Source of the DNA: Streptococcus thermophilus
GTDB lineage: Bacteria; Bacillota; Bacilli; Lactobacillales; Streptococcaceae
Assembly (NCBI RefSeq): GCF_010120595.1
Contig: NZ_CP038020.1
Coordinates: 1,922,001-1,986,000, forward strand
DNA length: 64,000 nucleotides
Reading direction: 5' to 3'
Part shown: positions 36,100 through 45,419 of the stretch, one piece after another
How the letters are laid out: each line of letters begins with the position of its first letter
How positions within the stretch are numbered: position 1 is the stretch's first letter
Position numbers and translations under genes: made by a program
Notes under the pieces: model-generated
Database searches by the model: none
Told to the model about the DNA's origin: nothing
The model's input: the letters and a program-made list of their open reading frames with translations, nothing else

Positions 36100-37551
36100 A
36101 TGACAAATCAAACTGCAATGCAATACTTTGAATGGTATCTCCCAAGTGACGGCCAGCATTGGAACAACTTAGCTGAAGATGCCCAACATCTAGCAGACCT
36201 TGGCATCAGCCATGTTTGGATGCCACCTGCTTTCAAAGCTACTAACAAAGATGATGTTGGTTACGGAGTCTATGACCTATTTGACCTTGGGGAATTCGAC
36301 CAAAAAGGAACCATACGCACCAAATATGGTCTCAAGGAAGAATACCTTAATGCCATCAACCAACTCAAAAATGTTGGTATCATCCCTATGGCCGATGTTG
36401 TGCTCAACCACAAGGCAGCCGCGGATAAACTTGAAACCTTTTATGTGGTAGAAGTTGACCCTGAGGACCGTACCAAAGTAATCAGCGAACCGTTTGAAAT
36501 CGAGGGTTGGACTCATTTCACTTTTGACGGACGTCAGAAAGCTTACAACGACTTTGAATGGCACTGGTACCACTTTAATGGGATTGACTTTGATGCCAAA
36601 AGAAATAAAAAAGGTATCTATCTTATCCAAGGTGACAACAAAGGCTGGGCACATAATGACTTGGTTGACAATGAAAATGGTAACTTTGACTACCTTATGT
36701 TTGCTAACCTAGATTATAGGCATCCTGAAGTTATAGAAAATATTTACGAATGGGCTGACTGGTTCGTCGAAACAACTGGTGTCCAAGGTTTCCGAATGGA
36801 TGCTGTCAAGCACATTGATTATTTCTTTATGCGTAATTTTATTCGCGACGTCAAAGAAAAACAAGGTCAAAATTTCTATGTTTTTGGTGAATTTTGGAAT
36901 GCCAAGGAAGAGGATAATAATACTTATCTCGAAAAAACTGAAAACCGCTTTGATCTTGTGGATGTTCGCCTTCATTACAATTTATATGATGCCAGCCTCA
37001 AAGGAGCAGATTACGATTTGACGACTATTTTCGAACAAACATTGGTCAAAAATCACCCTGAGCATGCGGTAACCTTCGTAGAGAACCATGACACCCAACG
37101 TGGACAAGCATTGGAATCTACTGTTGAAGAATGGTTTAAACCATCTGCCTATGCCCTCATCCTTCTTCGTAAAGACGGCCTTCCTTGCCTATTTTATGGT
37201 GACTACTATGGCATTGATGGTGAGTTTGCTCAAGAAAGTTTCAAAGAGGTCCTAGACACCTTACTTTACGCTCGTAAAGATTTGGCTTATGGAGAGCAAA
37301 CAGACTACTTTGACGACCCTAACTGTATTGGATGGACACGCTCTGGTAATGAAGACTGTACTCCATTAGCCGTAACCATTTCTAATGATGCTGCCAACAA
37401 CAAATCTATGGAAATTGGAAGTGATTGGGCTGGACAAACTTTCTATGATATTCTTGGAAACTGCTCTGATACTGTAACAATTGACGAAGACGGGTGGGGA
37501 GACTTCCCAGTCTCTGAAAAATCTGTCAGCGTTTGGACAATTCAAGACTAA
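36100..37551 (+). CDS. amyA: Cytoplasmic alpha-amylase (GH13)
   Basis: Hydrolyses alpha-1,4-glucans. 483 residues beginning MTNQTAMQYFEWYLP; AAGGAAG in front of this ATG makes it preferable to the ATG at 36076. GH13 regions: ADVVLNHKA, GFRMDAVKHI with the nucleophile Asp, VFGEFWN with the acid/base Glu, and FVENHDTQ. There is no signal peptide, so the enzyme is intracellular, probably acting on internal glucans or imported maltodextrins. It stands on the opposite strand between folP and folB. Confidence 0.95.
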   Translation: MTNQTAMQYFEWYLPSDGQHWNNLAEDAQHLADLGISHVWMPPAFKATNKDDVGYGVYDLFDLGEFDQKGTIRTKYGLKEEYLNAINQLKNVGIIPMADVVLNHKAAADKLETFYVVEVDPEDRTKVISEPFEIEGWTHFTFDGRQKAYNDFEWHWYHFNGIDFDAKRNKKGIYLIQGDNKGWAHNDLVDNENGNFDYLMFANLDYRHPEVIENIYEWADWFVETTGVQGFRMDAVKHIDYFFMRNFIRDVKEKQGQNFYVFGEFWNAKEEDNNTYLEKTENRFDLVDVRLHYNLYDASLKGADYDLTTIFEQTLVKNHPEHAVTFVENHDTQRGQALESTVEEWFKPSAYALILLRKDGLPCLFYGDYYGIDGEFAQESFKEVLDTLLYARKDLAYGEQTDYFDDPNCIGWTRSGNEDCTPLAVTISNDAANNKSMEIGSDWAGQTFYDILGNCSDTVTIDEDGWGDFPVSEKSVSVWTIQD

Positions 37552-37552
37552 G

Positions 37553-37578
37553 AAAAAAGCTCGATTTGAGCTTTTTTT
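37553..37578. terminator. Bidirectional terminator between amyA and folP
   Basis: AAAAAAGCTC/GAGCTTTTTTT with a 5-nt loop. A and T runs on both sides serve both convergent genes. Confidence 0.88.
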
Positions 37579-37582
37579 AATT

Positions 37583-38383
37583 TCATAAAATTCCTGAGAT
37601 AGTCTTAACGACATCACGATTGGCTTCAACATTATGGACACGGACAATCTGACATCCTTTGCTAACAGCATAAGCAGATAAAGCAGCTGTCCCTTGATCA
37701 CGGTCCTTGGCAGGAATATTTCCACCTAGGAGAAAATCCACAACACGCTTACGAGAAATCCCAAAAAGAACAGGATACCCAAGTCCAACAACTTTGTCCA
37801 AGCCCCTAAGCAGGTCAATATTGTGTTGAACATTCTTGGCAAAACCAAAGCCAGGATCAATCCAAATATTTTCTTTAGCTACACCTGCTTCCAAGGCAGC
37901 TTGCGTACGTTGACTAAGGAAAGTACAGACATTCTCTGTGACATCATTGTATTTTTCTTCTTTTTGATTATGCATGAGGATAATCGGTACATTTTTTTCA
38001 GCTGATAAGGCTAGCATCTGACCATCATAAAGTCCTGCCCAGACATCATTAAGAATATCTGCACCTGCTTCAAGAGCAGCTCTGGCAGTGGCTGTCTTGT
38101 AAGTGTCAATACTGATAAGAACATCATATTTTTCCTTAATAGCTTGTATAATTGGTACTATACGAGCAATCTCTTCTTCCTCGGTTACAAATTCCGCTCC
38201 AGGTCTTGTAGATTCACCACCTACATCGATAATGCTAGCCCCTTGGGAAATCATACGCTCAACCTGGGCCAATGCATCTTCAATTGTGTCAAAATCCCCA
38301 CCGTCTGAGAAAGAGTCTGGGGTGACATTCAAGATTCCCATAATGCAGGCCTTACCTGCAATTTCATGTTTACCAATAAACAT
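37583..38383 (-). CDS. folP: Dihydropteroate synthase
   Basis: 266 residues: MGILNVTPDSFSDGG, then IIDVGGESTRPGAE and IWIDPGFGFAK, the pterin/pABA-binding signatures of DHPS (sulfonamide target). The upstream region carries a duplicated box, AGGAGTTAATAGGAGTTAAA, giving two possible ribosome-binding sites. It starts 18 nt after the folE stop. Confidence 0.96.
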   Translation of the reverse strand: MFIGKHEIAGKACIMGILNVTPDSFSDGGDFDTIEDALAQVERMISQGASIIDVGGESTRPGAEFVTEEEEIARIVPIIQAIKEKYDVLISIDTYKTATARAALEAGADILNDVWAGLYDGQMLALSAEKNVPIILMHNQKEEKYNDVTENVCTFLSQRTQAALEAGVAKENIWIDPGFGFAKNVQHNIDLLRGLDKVVGLGYPVLFGISRKRVVDFLLGGNIPAKDRDQGTAALSAYAVSKGCQIVRVHNVEANRDVVKTISGIL

Positions 38384-38401
38384 TTTAACTCCTATTAACT
38401 C

Positions 38402-38965
38402 CTAAAAATCACGCATCAAAGAAAGAATTTCCTTACGTTCTTCACGGTCTTCTTTATAGATGCCTTTAGCAACCGTTGTGATGGTCTTACTTCCTGGTTT
38501 TTTAATACCACGCATAGTCATACACATGTGCTCAGCTTCCACCATAACAAAGACCCCTCGAGGATTAAGGGCTTCTTCAAGCGCTGTAGCGACTTGATCT
38601 GTGAGACGTTCTTGCAATTGTGGACGACGGGCTGCCACTTCAACAGCACGTGCCAATTTTGATAGTCCTGTCACCTTATCCCCACTTGGCAAATAGGCTA
38701 CATGAGCCATGCCATAAAAAGGAACCAAGTGATGCTCACACATAGAGTAAAAAGGAATATCCTTAACAAGTACAACTTCATCATGAACCTCTGAAAAAAC
38801 CGCTGTAAACTGATCTTTCGGGTCTTCATTTAAACCTGAAAACATCTCAGCATACATCTTAGCCACACGTTTTGGCGTATCCAAAAGACCTTCACGCTCA
38901 GGATTCTCACCCAAAGCTTCCAATAATTGATAGACTGCTTGTTCTACTTTTTCTTGATTTTCCAT
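38402..38965 (-). CDS. folE: GTP cyclohydrolase I
   Basis: 187 residues: [14 protein letters not shown] with zinc-binding Cys and His, [18 protein letters not shown], and [16 protein letters not shown] with the second Cys. First step of tetrahydrofolate synthesis from GTP. First gene of folE-folP. Confidence 0.96.
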   Translation of the reverse strand: MENQEKVEQAVYQLLEALGENPEREGLLDTPKRVAKMYAEMFSGLNEDPKDQFTAVFSEVHDEVVLVKDIPFYSMCEHHLVPFYGMAHVAYLPSGDKVTGLSKLARAVEVAARRPQLQERLTDQVATALEEALNPRGVFVMVEAEHMCMTMRGIKKPGSKTITTVAKGIYKEDREERKEILSLMRDF

Positions 38966-39059
38966 AATTTCCTCTTGAAACCTTATAATACTACCTATTA
39001 TAACTCATTTTGCTTGATTTTTCTTGCAAAAAATAAAATTGTCTAGCTGAATTCTAACC

Positions 39060-39102
39060 AAAAAAGCGAAAACTCCCCGTCACACGAGAACCGTTTTCGC
39101 TT
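39060..39102 (-). terminator. Terminator of the KimA-like permease gene
   Basis: AAGCGAAAAC/GTTTTCGCTT 10-bp stem with a 19-nt loop and T6 on the minus strand. Confidence 0.75.
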
Positions 39103-39110
39103 GTCTTTAT

Positions 39111-40955
39111 TTAATCTTTTAAGTGGTAAGAATATGATGAAATGACAATATTTTCACGCCATTTGAGATAATATTTCAATCGTAAACTCGTCTGGTTGTG
39201 AAGTATATTTTGCCATGATTTTTTCGGAACAAACTGTGGAATCAAAACAGTCAGAGTCGCATTATCCTTATCAGCCTGAGTAGCCACTTCGTCTACATAT
39301 TGAATAGTTGACTGTGTAATTGAGCTGTAAGGTGATCGGATATGAACCATCTCGATTTCTGGGAAATATTTTTTAAACTCTTGTTCGATTTCCTTATCCT
39401 TATTCTCTGTATCTTTAGTAGACACGTGCATAGCAATAACCTTATCACCAATAGAACGTGCATAAGAAATGGCACCAATATTAGCCTTTGTAACATTTCC
39501 CACCAAGATAAGGACAATGTTACCTTGATAATGATGTTCTTTGACTGGGCCATCAATACGCAACTGTTGAGCAACCCCATCGTAATGTTTCTTAATCTTA
39601 AGAAACATCCACATCAAAATAGCAATAATTGGGAAGAATGGCCAAATATCCCCTAAACGGAAGAGAATGAGAATGAGAACAATACCGTAACAAATTAAGG
39701 CACCTAAAATATTAGCTAAAGAATGCTTCCAGAAACCCTTACCATATTCACGACTCCAATGAACAACCATACCTGTTTGAGAAAGTGCAAAAGGAACGAA
39801 CACCCCTATTGTATAAAGCGGAATCAAACGTTCCGTATTTCCTCGGAAAATGAATAAGAGAGTAATGGCCCCAATAGCCAGCGTCAAGATACCGTTAGAG
39901 TAGGCCATACGTGCACCTTTTTCAAGATAGATATGAGGCATGTATTTATTCTTAGCCATGTTAAAGGACAACATCGGAAAGGCTGAAAAACCAGTATTTG
40001 CTGCCACTGCAAGAATCATGGCAGTTGAGAACTGAAAAATATAAAATAAGATACTGCCAAACCATGAATCACCAAGAATTTCCCTAGCCAGTTGCGCCAA
40101 CATTGTCACACCTGAATGAGGTGTAATACCAGTCCACCAGTTAAGAAAGGTAATTCCAGTAAACATAATTCCCAAAATACTTGACATGATAAAGAGGGTT
40201 GATGCCGCATTCTTAGACTTAGGTTTCTTAAAGAAAGGCACTGCATTAGAGATAGCTTCCACCCCTGTCAATGAAGCCGAACCTGAAGTAAAGGCCCTTA
40301 AAATAAGAATCACTGACACACCTGTAATCGGTTGGCCTAAATGCGCCGTAGCCGCATAAGGCATATGCCCCGTTAAGATCTGTAAGAAACCATATCCTAA
40401 TAGGAACAGCGTTGAGGCAATAAAGAGATAAACAGGAACCATCAAAGACTTTGCCGACTCACGCATTCCCCTGAGGTTCAACACCATTAAAACAAGCACC
40501 AAAATTATTGAGATTTGAAGATTATAGGGGTGAAGTAATGGAATGGCTGAGGTAATGGCATCTGCACCTGCGGCAACTGAAACGGCAACTGTCAACATAT
40601 AGTCGACTAGGAGGCTACCTCCAGCTATCAAACCAAATTTAGGTGACAGATTTTCCGAAGTTACCATGTAGGCTCCACCACCTTGTGGATAGGCCTTAAT
40701 TACCTGTCTGTAAGAAATGGTAAGGCTAATCAAAAGGACTAAAACCAAAATCCCAATCGGGATAGACCACCAAATAGCAGCGCTTGATACAGCCATCAAA
40801 ACCAATACGACTTGCTCAGGGCCGTATGCGATAGATGATAGAGCATCACTCGACAACATAGCTAATGCCTGAACCTTAGATAATAAGTGATCATCACTGC
40901 TATTATCATGGGTCAAGGGTTCACCTATTAAAAAGTTTTTCAGACGTTGTAACAT
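39111..40955 (-). CDS. APC-superfamily permease, KimA (YdaO)-like potassium importer
   Basis: 614 residues. Twelve or so hydrophobic helices begin with LLSKVQALAMLSSDALSSIA and KAYPQGGGAYMVTSENL. These, with GGSLLVDYMLTVAVSVAAGA and TGVEAISNAVPFFKKP, closely resemble Bacillus subtilis KimA as I remember it. A cytoplasmic C-terminal domain of about 140 residues (from VKEHHYQGNIVLILVGN) has the USP-like look of the KimA tail. KimA takes up K+ with high affinity and is inhibited by c-di-AMP; transfer of that function here is inference. It lies between folC and folE. Confidence 0.8.
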   Translation of the reverse strand: MLQRLKNFLIGEPLTHDNSSDDHLLSKVQALAMLSSDALSSIAYGPEQVVLVLMAVSSAAIWWSIPIGILVLVLLISLTISYRQVIKAYPQGGGAYMVTSENLSPKFGLIAGGSLLVDYMLTVAVSVAAGADAITSAIPLLHPYNLQISIILVLVLMVLNLRGMRESAKSLMVPVYLFIASTLFLLGYGFLQILTGHMPYAATAHLGQPITGVSVILILRAFTSGSASLTGVEAISNAVPFFKKPKSKNAASTLFIMSSILGIMFTGITFLNWWTGITPHSGVTMLAQLAREILGDSWFGSILFYIFQFSTAMILAVAANTGFSAFPMLSFNMAKNKYMPHIYLEKGARMAYSNGILTLAIGAITLLFIFRGNTERLIPLYTIGVFVPFALSQTGMVVHWSREYGKGFWKHSLANILGALICYGIVLILILFRLGDIWPFFPIIAILMWMFLKIKKHYDGVAQQLRIDGPVKEHHYQGNIVLILVGNVTKANIGAISYARSIGDKVIAMHVSTKDTENKDKEIEQEFKKYFPEIEMVHIRSPYSSITQSTIQYVDEVATQADKDNATLTVLIPQFVPKKSWQNILHNQTSLRLKYYLKWRENIVISSYSYHLKD

Positions 40956-41018
40956 TTTTTCTCCTTACTTTTAAAACACATGAAGTATTATACGCCCCTA
41001 ATTCTTATCCTTCAAGTC

Positions 41019-42281
41019 TTAAACAGCACTTTCCTGCTCTAAAATCCATTTTCGAACTTGAGAAATAAAATAAAGAGATCCTGTAATAACATAAAGTTTA
41101 TCATCATTAGCAGTCACGTGTTCCTCAATCCATGTCTGGAAGTCTGACACTTGTTTATAAGTAACTGGGTACTTGTCCAATTTTACACTATTTGGATACT
41201 CAAAGCTTGTTACTGTCAAATCACCGACTGACTCTAACTGAGCCAACATACTATCAATAGGCTTAGTATCAATAGCTGCGAAAAGCAATTCGATATCCTT
41301 ATCCGCATACTCTGACCTTAACAAATCAATTAAGACCTTAACACTTTCGTTATTATGAGCACCATCTATCATAAGATTAGGCATCAAGAACTCTGTCCGA
41401 CCTAACCAACTAGCATGAGCCAGTGCATCCTTTATGAGTTCAGGAGTTACTTTAGGATAATCCTTTTGAAGCAAAAGACTAGCCATGATAGCCAAACTAG
41501 CATTTGCCACCTGATGTTGACCAGCCATAGCCAAGGCTATACCCTCCAACCTCTGCTCCTTGTAAATAAAATCAAAGGAATGGCTAGACCCTTCAGCGGT
41601 GAAATCTTTACCCAACTCATAGGTCTTAGAACCTTCTTCATTCGCCTTCTGTTTAAAAACATCTCGAACGTCAGTACGGTCAGTCGCATAAATAAAAGAC
41701 GCTCCATTTTTTAAAACACCAGCCTTTTCTGTAGCAATTTCAGCATGAGTATTGCCCAAGACCGCCTGATGATCTAAGCCAATCGATGGACAGATGACCG
41801 CTAGAGGACTAAATAGATTGGTAGAATCATGCAGGCCACCCATTCCAGCTTCAATAAAAGCAATATCAACAGGATGGACTTGCCCAAAGTAGAGGAACAT
41901 CAAGACTGTGATAATCTCAAACTCTGTCGCATTTTCGTGCTCTGTCTCTTTTGGGAGACGTTCAACCACCGGCTTAACACGCTCAACTAAGCCAAGTAGA
42001 TTCTCTTCTGAAATCATCTGACCATTGATAGAAATGCGTTCTTTGAAATCAATAATATAGGGTGAGGTAAATGTTCCAACTTCATAGCCGGCTTGAGAAA
42101 AAATCGTTTGTAAGGCATTGACAGTAGATCCCTTACCATTTGTTCCCACAATATGCACAGCCTTAAGATTGTCCTGTGGGTTTCCTAGTTCTTCAAGCAT
42201 CCAGGCCATACGTTCCAAGCCAGGCTTAATGCCAAATTTTAATTGACCATGAATCCAATCCAATGCTTCTTGATAAATCAT
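41019..42281 (-). CDS. folC: Folylpolyglutamate/dihydrofolate synthase
   Basis: 420 residues, Mur-ligase fold: P-loop HIVGTNGKGSTVNAL (about 43-57), FTSPYIIDFKERI, EAGMGGLHDSTN, IDGAHNNESV. In many members the ATP-side loop reads GLGGRLDATN; here it is GGLHDSTN. Adds glutamate to (dihydro)folate. AAAAAGGAG precedes the ATG. Belongs functionally with folE, folP, folB and folK but is separated from them by the permease gene. Confidence 0.93.
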   Translation of the reverse strand: MIYQEALDWIHGQLKFGIKPGLERMAWMLEELGNPQDNLKAVHIVGTNGKGSTVNALQTIFSQAGYEVGTFTSPYIIDFKERISINGQMISEENLLGLVERVKPVVERLPKETEHENATEFEIITVLMFLYFGQVHPVDIAFIEAGMGGLHDSTNLFSPLAVICPSIGLDHQAVLGNTHAEIATEKAGVLKNGASFIYATDRTDVRDVFKQKANEEGSKTYELGKDFTAEGSSHSFDFIYKEQRLEGIALAMAGQHQVANASLAIMASLLLQKDYPKVTPELIKDALAHASWLGRTEFLMPNLMIDGAHNNESVKVLIDLLRSEYADKDIELLFAAIDTKPIDSMLAQLESVGDLTVTSFEYPNSVKLDKYPVTYKQVSDFQTWIEEHVTANDDKLYVITGSLYFISQVRKWILEQESAV

Positions 42282-42397
42282 AATTGCTCCTTTTTAAGCT
42301 AATGCTTTGACTTAGCCATTAAACTAGTTTTTCTATGAGCCTAATACCACTTTAACCCTCTTATTATACCAAAGATTGCTAGCTATAACCAAAATAT

Positions 42398-42421
42398 AAA
42401 AAAGGCAACCCTAGGGTCACC
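42398..42421 (-). terminator. Terminator of rpsP-khpA operon
   Basis: GGTGACCC/GGGTTGCC stem with two G-U pairs and a 2-nt centre, then T6 on the minus strand. Confidence 0.75.
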
Positions 42422-42423
42422 TC

Positions 42424-42672
42424 TTAAGCTTTCTCTTTTTCGTCAATAACAAGACGAACTTTTTTACCTTGAGTAGGTACCGAATAGACAATCGCTCTTA
42501 TCGCCTTAATAGTACGTCCCTTTTTCCCGATAACACGCCCAATATCGGATGGGGCAAGATCAAGATGGTACTCCAAAAACTCAGGACCGTCAATAATCTT
42601 GATGGTCAACTGATCTGGTGAAGTAATTAAGGGGTTAATGATAGCGATAATAAGATTTTCAATGGTATCCAT
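42424..42672 (-). CDS. khpA: KH-domain RNA-binding protein KhpA
   Basis: 82 residues with a single KH domain ([18 protein letters not shown]). In streptococci KhpA pairs with KhpB (Jag/EloR) and influences cell elongation through RNA binding. Located 11 nt after rpsP, the normal arrangement. Confidence 0.93.
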   Translation of the reverse strand: MDTIENLIIAIINPLITSPDQLTIKIIDGPEFLEYHLDLAPSDIGRVIGKKGRTIKAIRAIVYSVPTQGKKVRLVIDEKEKA

Positions 42673-42683
42673 AGGCTAAAAAA

Positions 42684-42956
42684 TTATTTTGAGAATTTTG
42701 ATTCGTGGAATTTTTTCATAACGCCTTCTTTTGAAAGGATGTTACGAACTGTATCTGAAGGTTGTGCACCTTTAGACAACCACTCAAGAACACGTTCTTC
42801 TTTAAGTGTTACTTGGTTTTCTTCAACGAGTGGGTTGTAAGTACCAACTGTTTCGATGAAACGTCCATCACGTGGAGCACGTGAGTCTGCAACGTTAATA
42901 CGGTAGAAAGGTTTTTTCTTAGAACCCATACGAGTCAAACGGATTTTTACTGCCAT
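42684..42956 (-). CDS. rpsP: 30S ribosomal protein S16
   Basis: 90 residues: [26 protein letters not shown] and GTYNPL are the S16 signature. Leads the rpsP-khpA operon from a strong promoter at 43024-43051. Confidence 0.98.
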   Translation of the reverse strand: MAVKIRLTRMGSKKKPFYRINVADSRAPRDGRFIETVGTYNPLVEENQVTLKEERVLEWLSKGAQPSDTVRNILSKEGVMKKFHESKFSK

Positions 42957-43023
42957 TTTTAATTTCTCTTTTCTTTAGTTTTTTTATTATGGTGGAGGCA
43001 CTTACTGCCTCTTTACCTTAACT

Positions 43024-43051
43024 AGTATACCATATCATTTTTATGTGTCAA
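43024..43051 (-). promoter_or_regulatory. rpsP promoter
   Basis: Minus strand TTGACA (43046-43051), 16 bp, TATACT (43024-43029); the rpsP start is about 67 nt downstream. Confidence 0.85.
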
Positions 43052-43118
43052 GAAAAAAACTTGACAGATTTAAATTTTCTACAAAAAACTAGAGACAAGC
43101 TCTAACTTCCTTATAGGA

Positions 43119-43308
43119 CTATTTCTTGGTAGTACTATTATGATTTTTTTCATAAGCCACCTTTGCTTCAGCATACTCGACTTCTAAGCCATTAACTGTC
43201 GCTTTAGAAGCTTTCTCAGTTCATATATTTGAACTTTTATCTTCATAAATCAATTTCATAATAAAAACACCCCAAAAGTTAGACTTTCTCTATCTAACTT
43301 TTGGGGTG
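43119..43308 (-). mobile_element. IS3-family (IS861-like) remnant, left end with internal deletion
   Basis: Contains the terminal inverted structure CACCCCAAAAGTTAGA / TCTAACTTTTGGGGTG (43268-43308), followed on the minus strand by the start of an orfA transposase, MKLIYEDK. A one-base insertion then shifts the frame (VQIYELRK in the other frame). The sequence soon jumps to an unrelated-looking charged stretch ending KKNHNSTTKK-like and a stop at 43119. Clearly inactive. Family assignment is from recalled IS861-type ends. Confidence 0.7.
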
Positions 43309-43387
43309 CAGTTCAAGTTTGACTAGGCCTTTTTTTTTCCATACTTTTGCTATAATAGAGCCATACCTATCAAAAGGAACTCAACAT

Positions 43388-44266
43388 ATGATAATAGATC
43401 AGCAACTTGTTTGCTACAAACGCCTTCCAAACTGGACAGCCACAACACTCCCAGAAATGGTGACTCAAAAACATAACACTAAGGTTGGAACCTGGGCTAA
43501 ACTGACTATTCTATCAGGAACTCTTCACTTTTATGAATTAGATGAACAGGGAGAGATTACTGCAGAGCACCTCTTCACACCTGAAACAGAAATTCCTTTT
43601 GTCGAACCACAATCTTGGCATCGAATCGCTGCTGCTTCAGATAATTTAGAATGCTATCTTTCCTTCTACTGCAAGCCAGAGGACTACATGGCTAAAAAGT
43701 ATGATACTAAAGCCCACTCTGAGGTTCTTGAAGCCGTCCAGTCTGGACATATTAAACCTGGTCGTACCCTTGATTTAGGCTGTGGCCATGGTCGTAACGC
43801 TCTTTATTTGGCATCACTTGGACACGAAGTTACTGCCGTTGATATTAACAATGAAGCCACACAACGTATCCAAATGATTGCTGATGAAGAAAGTTACAAT
43901 GTTAGAGCTGGCTACTACGATATCAATGTTTCTGCTCTTCCTGAGTCTGAAACCTTTGACTTCATCCTCTCAACAGTGGTCTTCATGTTCCTAGATCCTA
44001 ATCAAATTCCAGCTATTATCCAAAATATGCAAGAGCGTACAGCCATTGGTGGTTACAACCTAATTGTTTGTGCCATGGATACAGAAGAGCACCCTTGTAC
44101 CATGCCTTTCCCATTTACTTTTGAAGAAGGCGAGTTGAAAAACTACTATAGTGACTGGGAATTAATCAAGTACAATGAAAATCTTGGTCACCTTCACCGT
44201 TTAGATGAGCATGGCAATCCAATCGCCCTTCAATTTGCGACCATGTTAGCCAAGAAGGTAACATAA
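43388..44266 (+). CDS. tehB: TehB-like SAM-dependent methyltransferase
   Basis: 292 residues. N-terminal cupin-like domain (about 1-95; TVWAKL-type strand GTWAKLTILSGTLHFYE, EIPFVEPQSWHRIAA) joined to a methyltransferase domain with LDLGCGHGRNALYLASLG. This two-domain layout is that of TehB, tellurite/chloride resistance methyltransferase. The ATG 43388 is preferred (AAAGGAA before it); an upstream frame to 43301 would begin inside the IS remnant. An extended -10 (TGC TATAAT, 43348-43356) precedes it. Confidence 0.92.
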   Translation: MIIDQQLVCYKRLPNWTATTLPEMVTQKHNTKVGTWAKLTILSGTLHFYELDEQGEITAEHLFTPETEIPFVEPQSWHRIAAASDNLECYLSFYCKPEDYMAKKYDTKAHSEVLEAVQSGHIKPGRTLDLGCGHGRNALYLASLGHEVTAVDINNEATQRIQMIADEESYNVRAGYYDINVSALPESETFDFILSTVVFMFLDPNQIPAIIQNMQERTAIGGYNLIVCAMDTEEHPCTMPFPFTFEEGELKNYYSDWELIKYNENLGHLHRLDEHGNPIALQFATMLAKKVT

Positions 44267-44317
44267 GAACGAATGACTGTAAAAGAACTGATTACAGCTT
44301 GACTTATCTTCAAATTA

Positions 44318-44349
44318 AAAACTAGAAATCCAGCTAAATTTCTAGTTTT
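44318..44349. terminator. Terminator between tehB and a decayed gene
   Basis: AAAACTAGAAAT/ATTTCTAGTTTT, 12-bp stem with an 8-nt loop and T run. Placed between convergent transcription units. Confidence 0.8.
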
Positions 44350-45294
44350 TAATTGTTTACAATATCTGCATCCCCTGATTTAAGGTCTGCGTTTTCTGTT
44401 TTTTTGACATAATACACGCTACTATTAGTAGTTGGTGAGTAAAGAACAATGGGCGTTTCGTCTTTTTTAGTCGTAAAGAAACAGTGGTGAACAGAAGCAT
44501 TTCACCATCTCTCATAAACCGAAATAATGGTATACTCAGAATTGCTATTACCAGTTGTAGCCATAGGTTGCATCCAAAGACAGACTATTGTCCTACATCC
44601 AACGGATAGGCAAAGAAGAGGATTCATTTGTAATTTCTTTGTATCTAGACTTATTCATCTACTTTCCCCAAGAAACAATCAAACTAGCAGATTGACTAGC
44701 CCTGTCATTGGACCAACTCAGATTTTCAGTCTAGGCTTCCTTGGCATGATTAGAATCAGGTGTATCAATACTTGCACTGCTAGATTCGTTTGGCTTATTA
44801 TTTTCACTAGATGAAGTGATAGTATCCTCTGTTGATGCGAATATCAAGCTAGCCACTGTGAAAGATGACTTAGTCTCTTTATAGTTCAAGAGTCAGACTA
44901 ATGGCTACTACGATTGCTACGAGGTATTCTAAGAGTGTATAGATATACTTATAATGTTTCGAGACTTCAATAAGGCCAAACTAATAAGCCAGTTGTAGTT
45001 CATCAGATTTTGGCTTACGTCCCTGAACTTACTCTTAGCAGGGGGATTAAAGACTTATAAGAGCAGACAGATTCAGTCAAAAGAAGGAAATCAGGAAACC
45101 CATGATCAGTAGGAGACTGATTAAGGTTGTAGTGTAAGAGATACCTTGGATAAATCAGGAAGAAGAAACTCATCCCTGGAAAAACGACAAGAGGAAGCAC
45201 TAGCCCCTGTAACCACCAAATCATAACACTAAGAATGATTTGTACAAAGAAGAAAACCAAAAACAAATCATAAATGCATATTTATTTTTTTCAT
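44349..45294 (-). pseudogene. Degenerate membrane protein with DUF4767-like C-terminus
   Basis: No intact frame exists, but conceptual translation of the minus strand shows pieces in several frames. There is an N-terminal membrane segment (LVLPLVVFPGMSFFFLIYP), a second segment (YKYIYTLLEYLVAIVVAIS), a Ser-rich linker, and LSWSNDRASQSASLIVSWGK followed by MNKSRYKE, which fits the start of DUF4767. The C-terminus reads KTENADLKSGDADIVN then TAA at 44349. At least five in-frame stops or shifts are visible. DUF4767 identity is tentative; decay is clear. Any open frame on the plus strand here is probably spurious. Confidence 0.6.
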
Positions 45295-45376
45295 TGATTG
45301 TCACCTCCATCTAGGTTAAGTATAGTCCTCCTATCTTCACTTATCAATCCCATGACTCGTCTGACATCTTATTTTC

Positions 45377-45385
45377 TGCTACAAT
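45377..45385 (+). promoter_or_regulatory. Extended -10 promoter for exoA
   Basis: TGC TACAAT, 34 nt before the exoA ATG. No clear -35. Confidence 0.55.
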
Positions 45386-45419
45386 AGAAAAAAACAATTC
45401 AAAGAAGGAAACTGTACAT

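Noticed and set aside
44527..44814. 95-codon plus-strand open frame
   Set aside because: Composition is not protein-like and the opposite strand carries recognisable remnants of a decayed gene.
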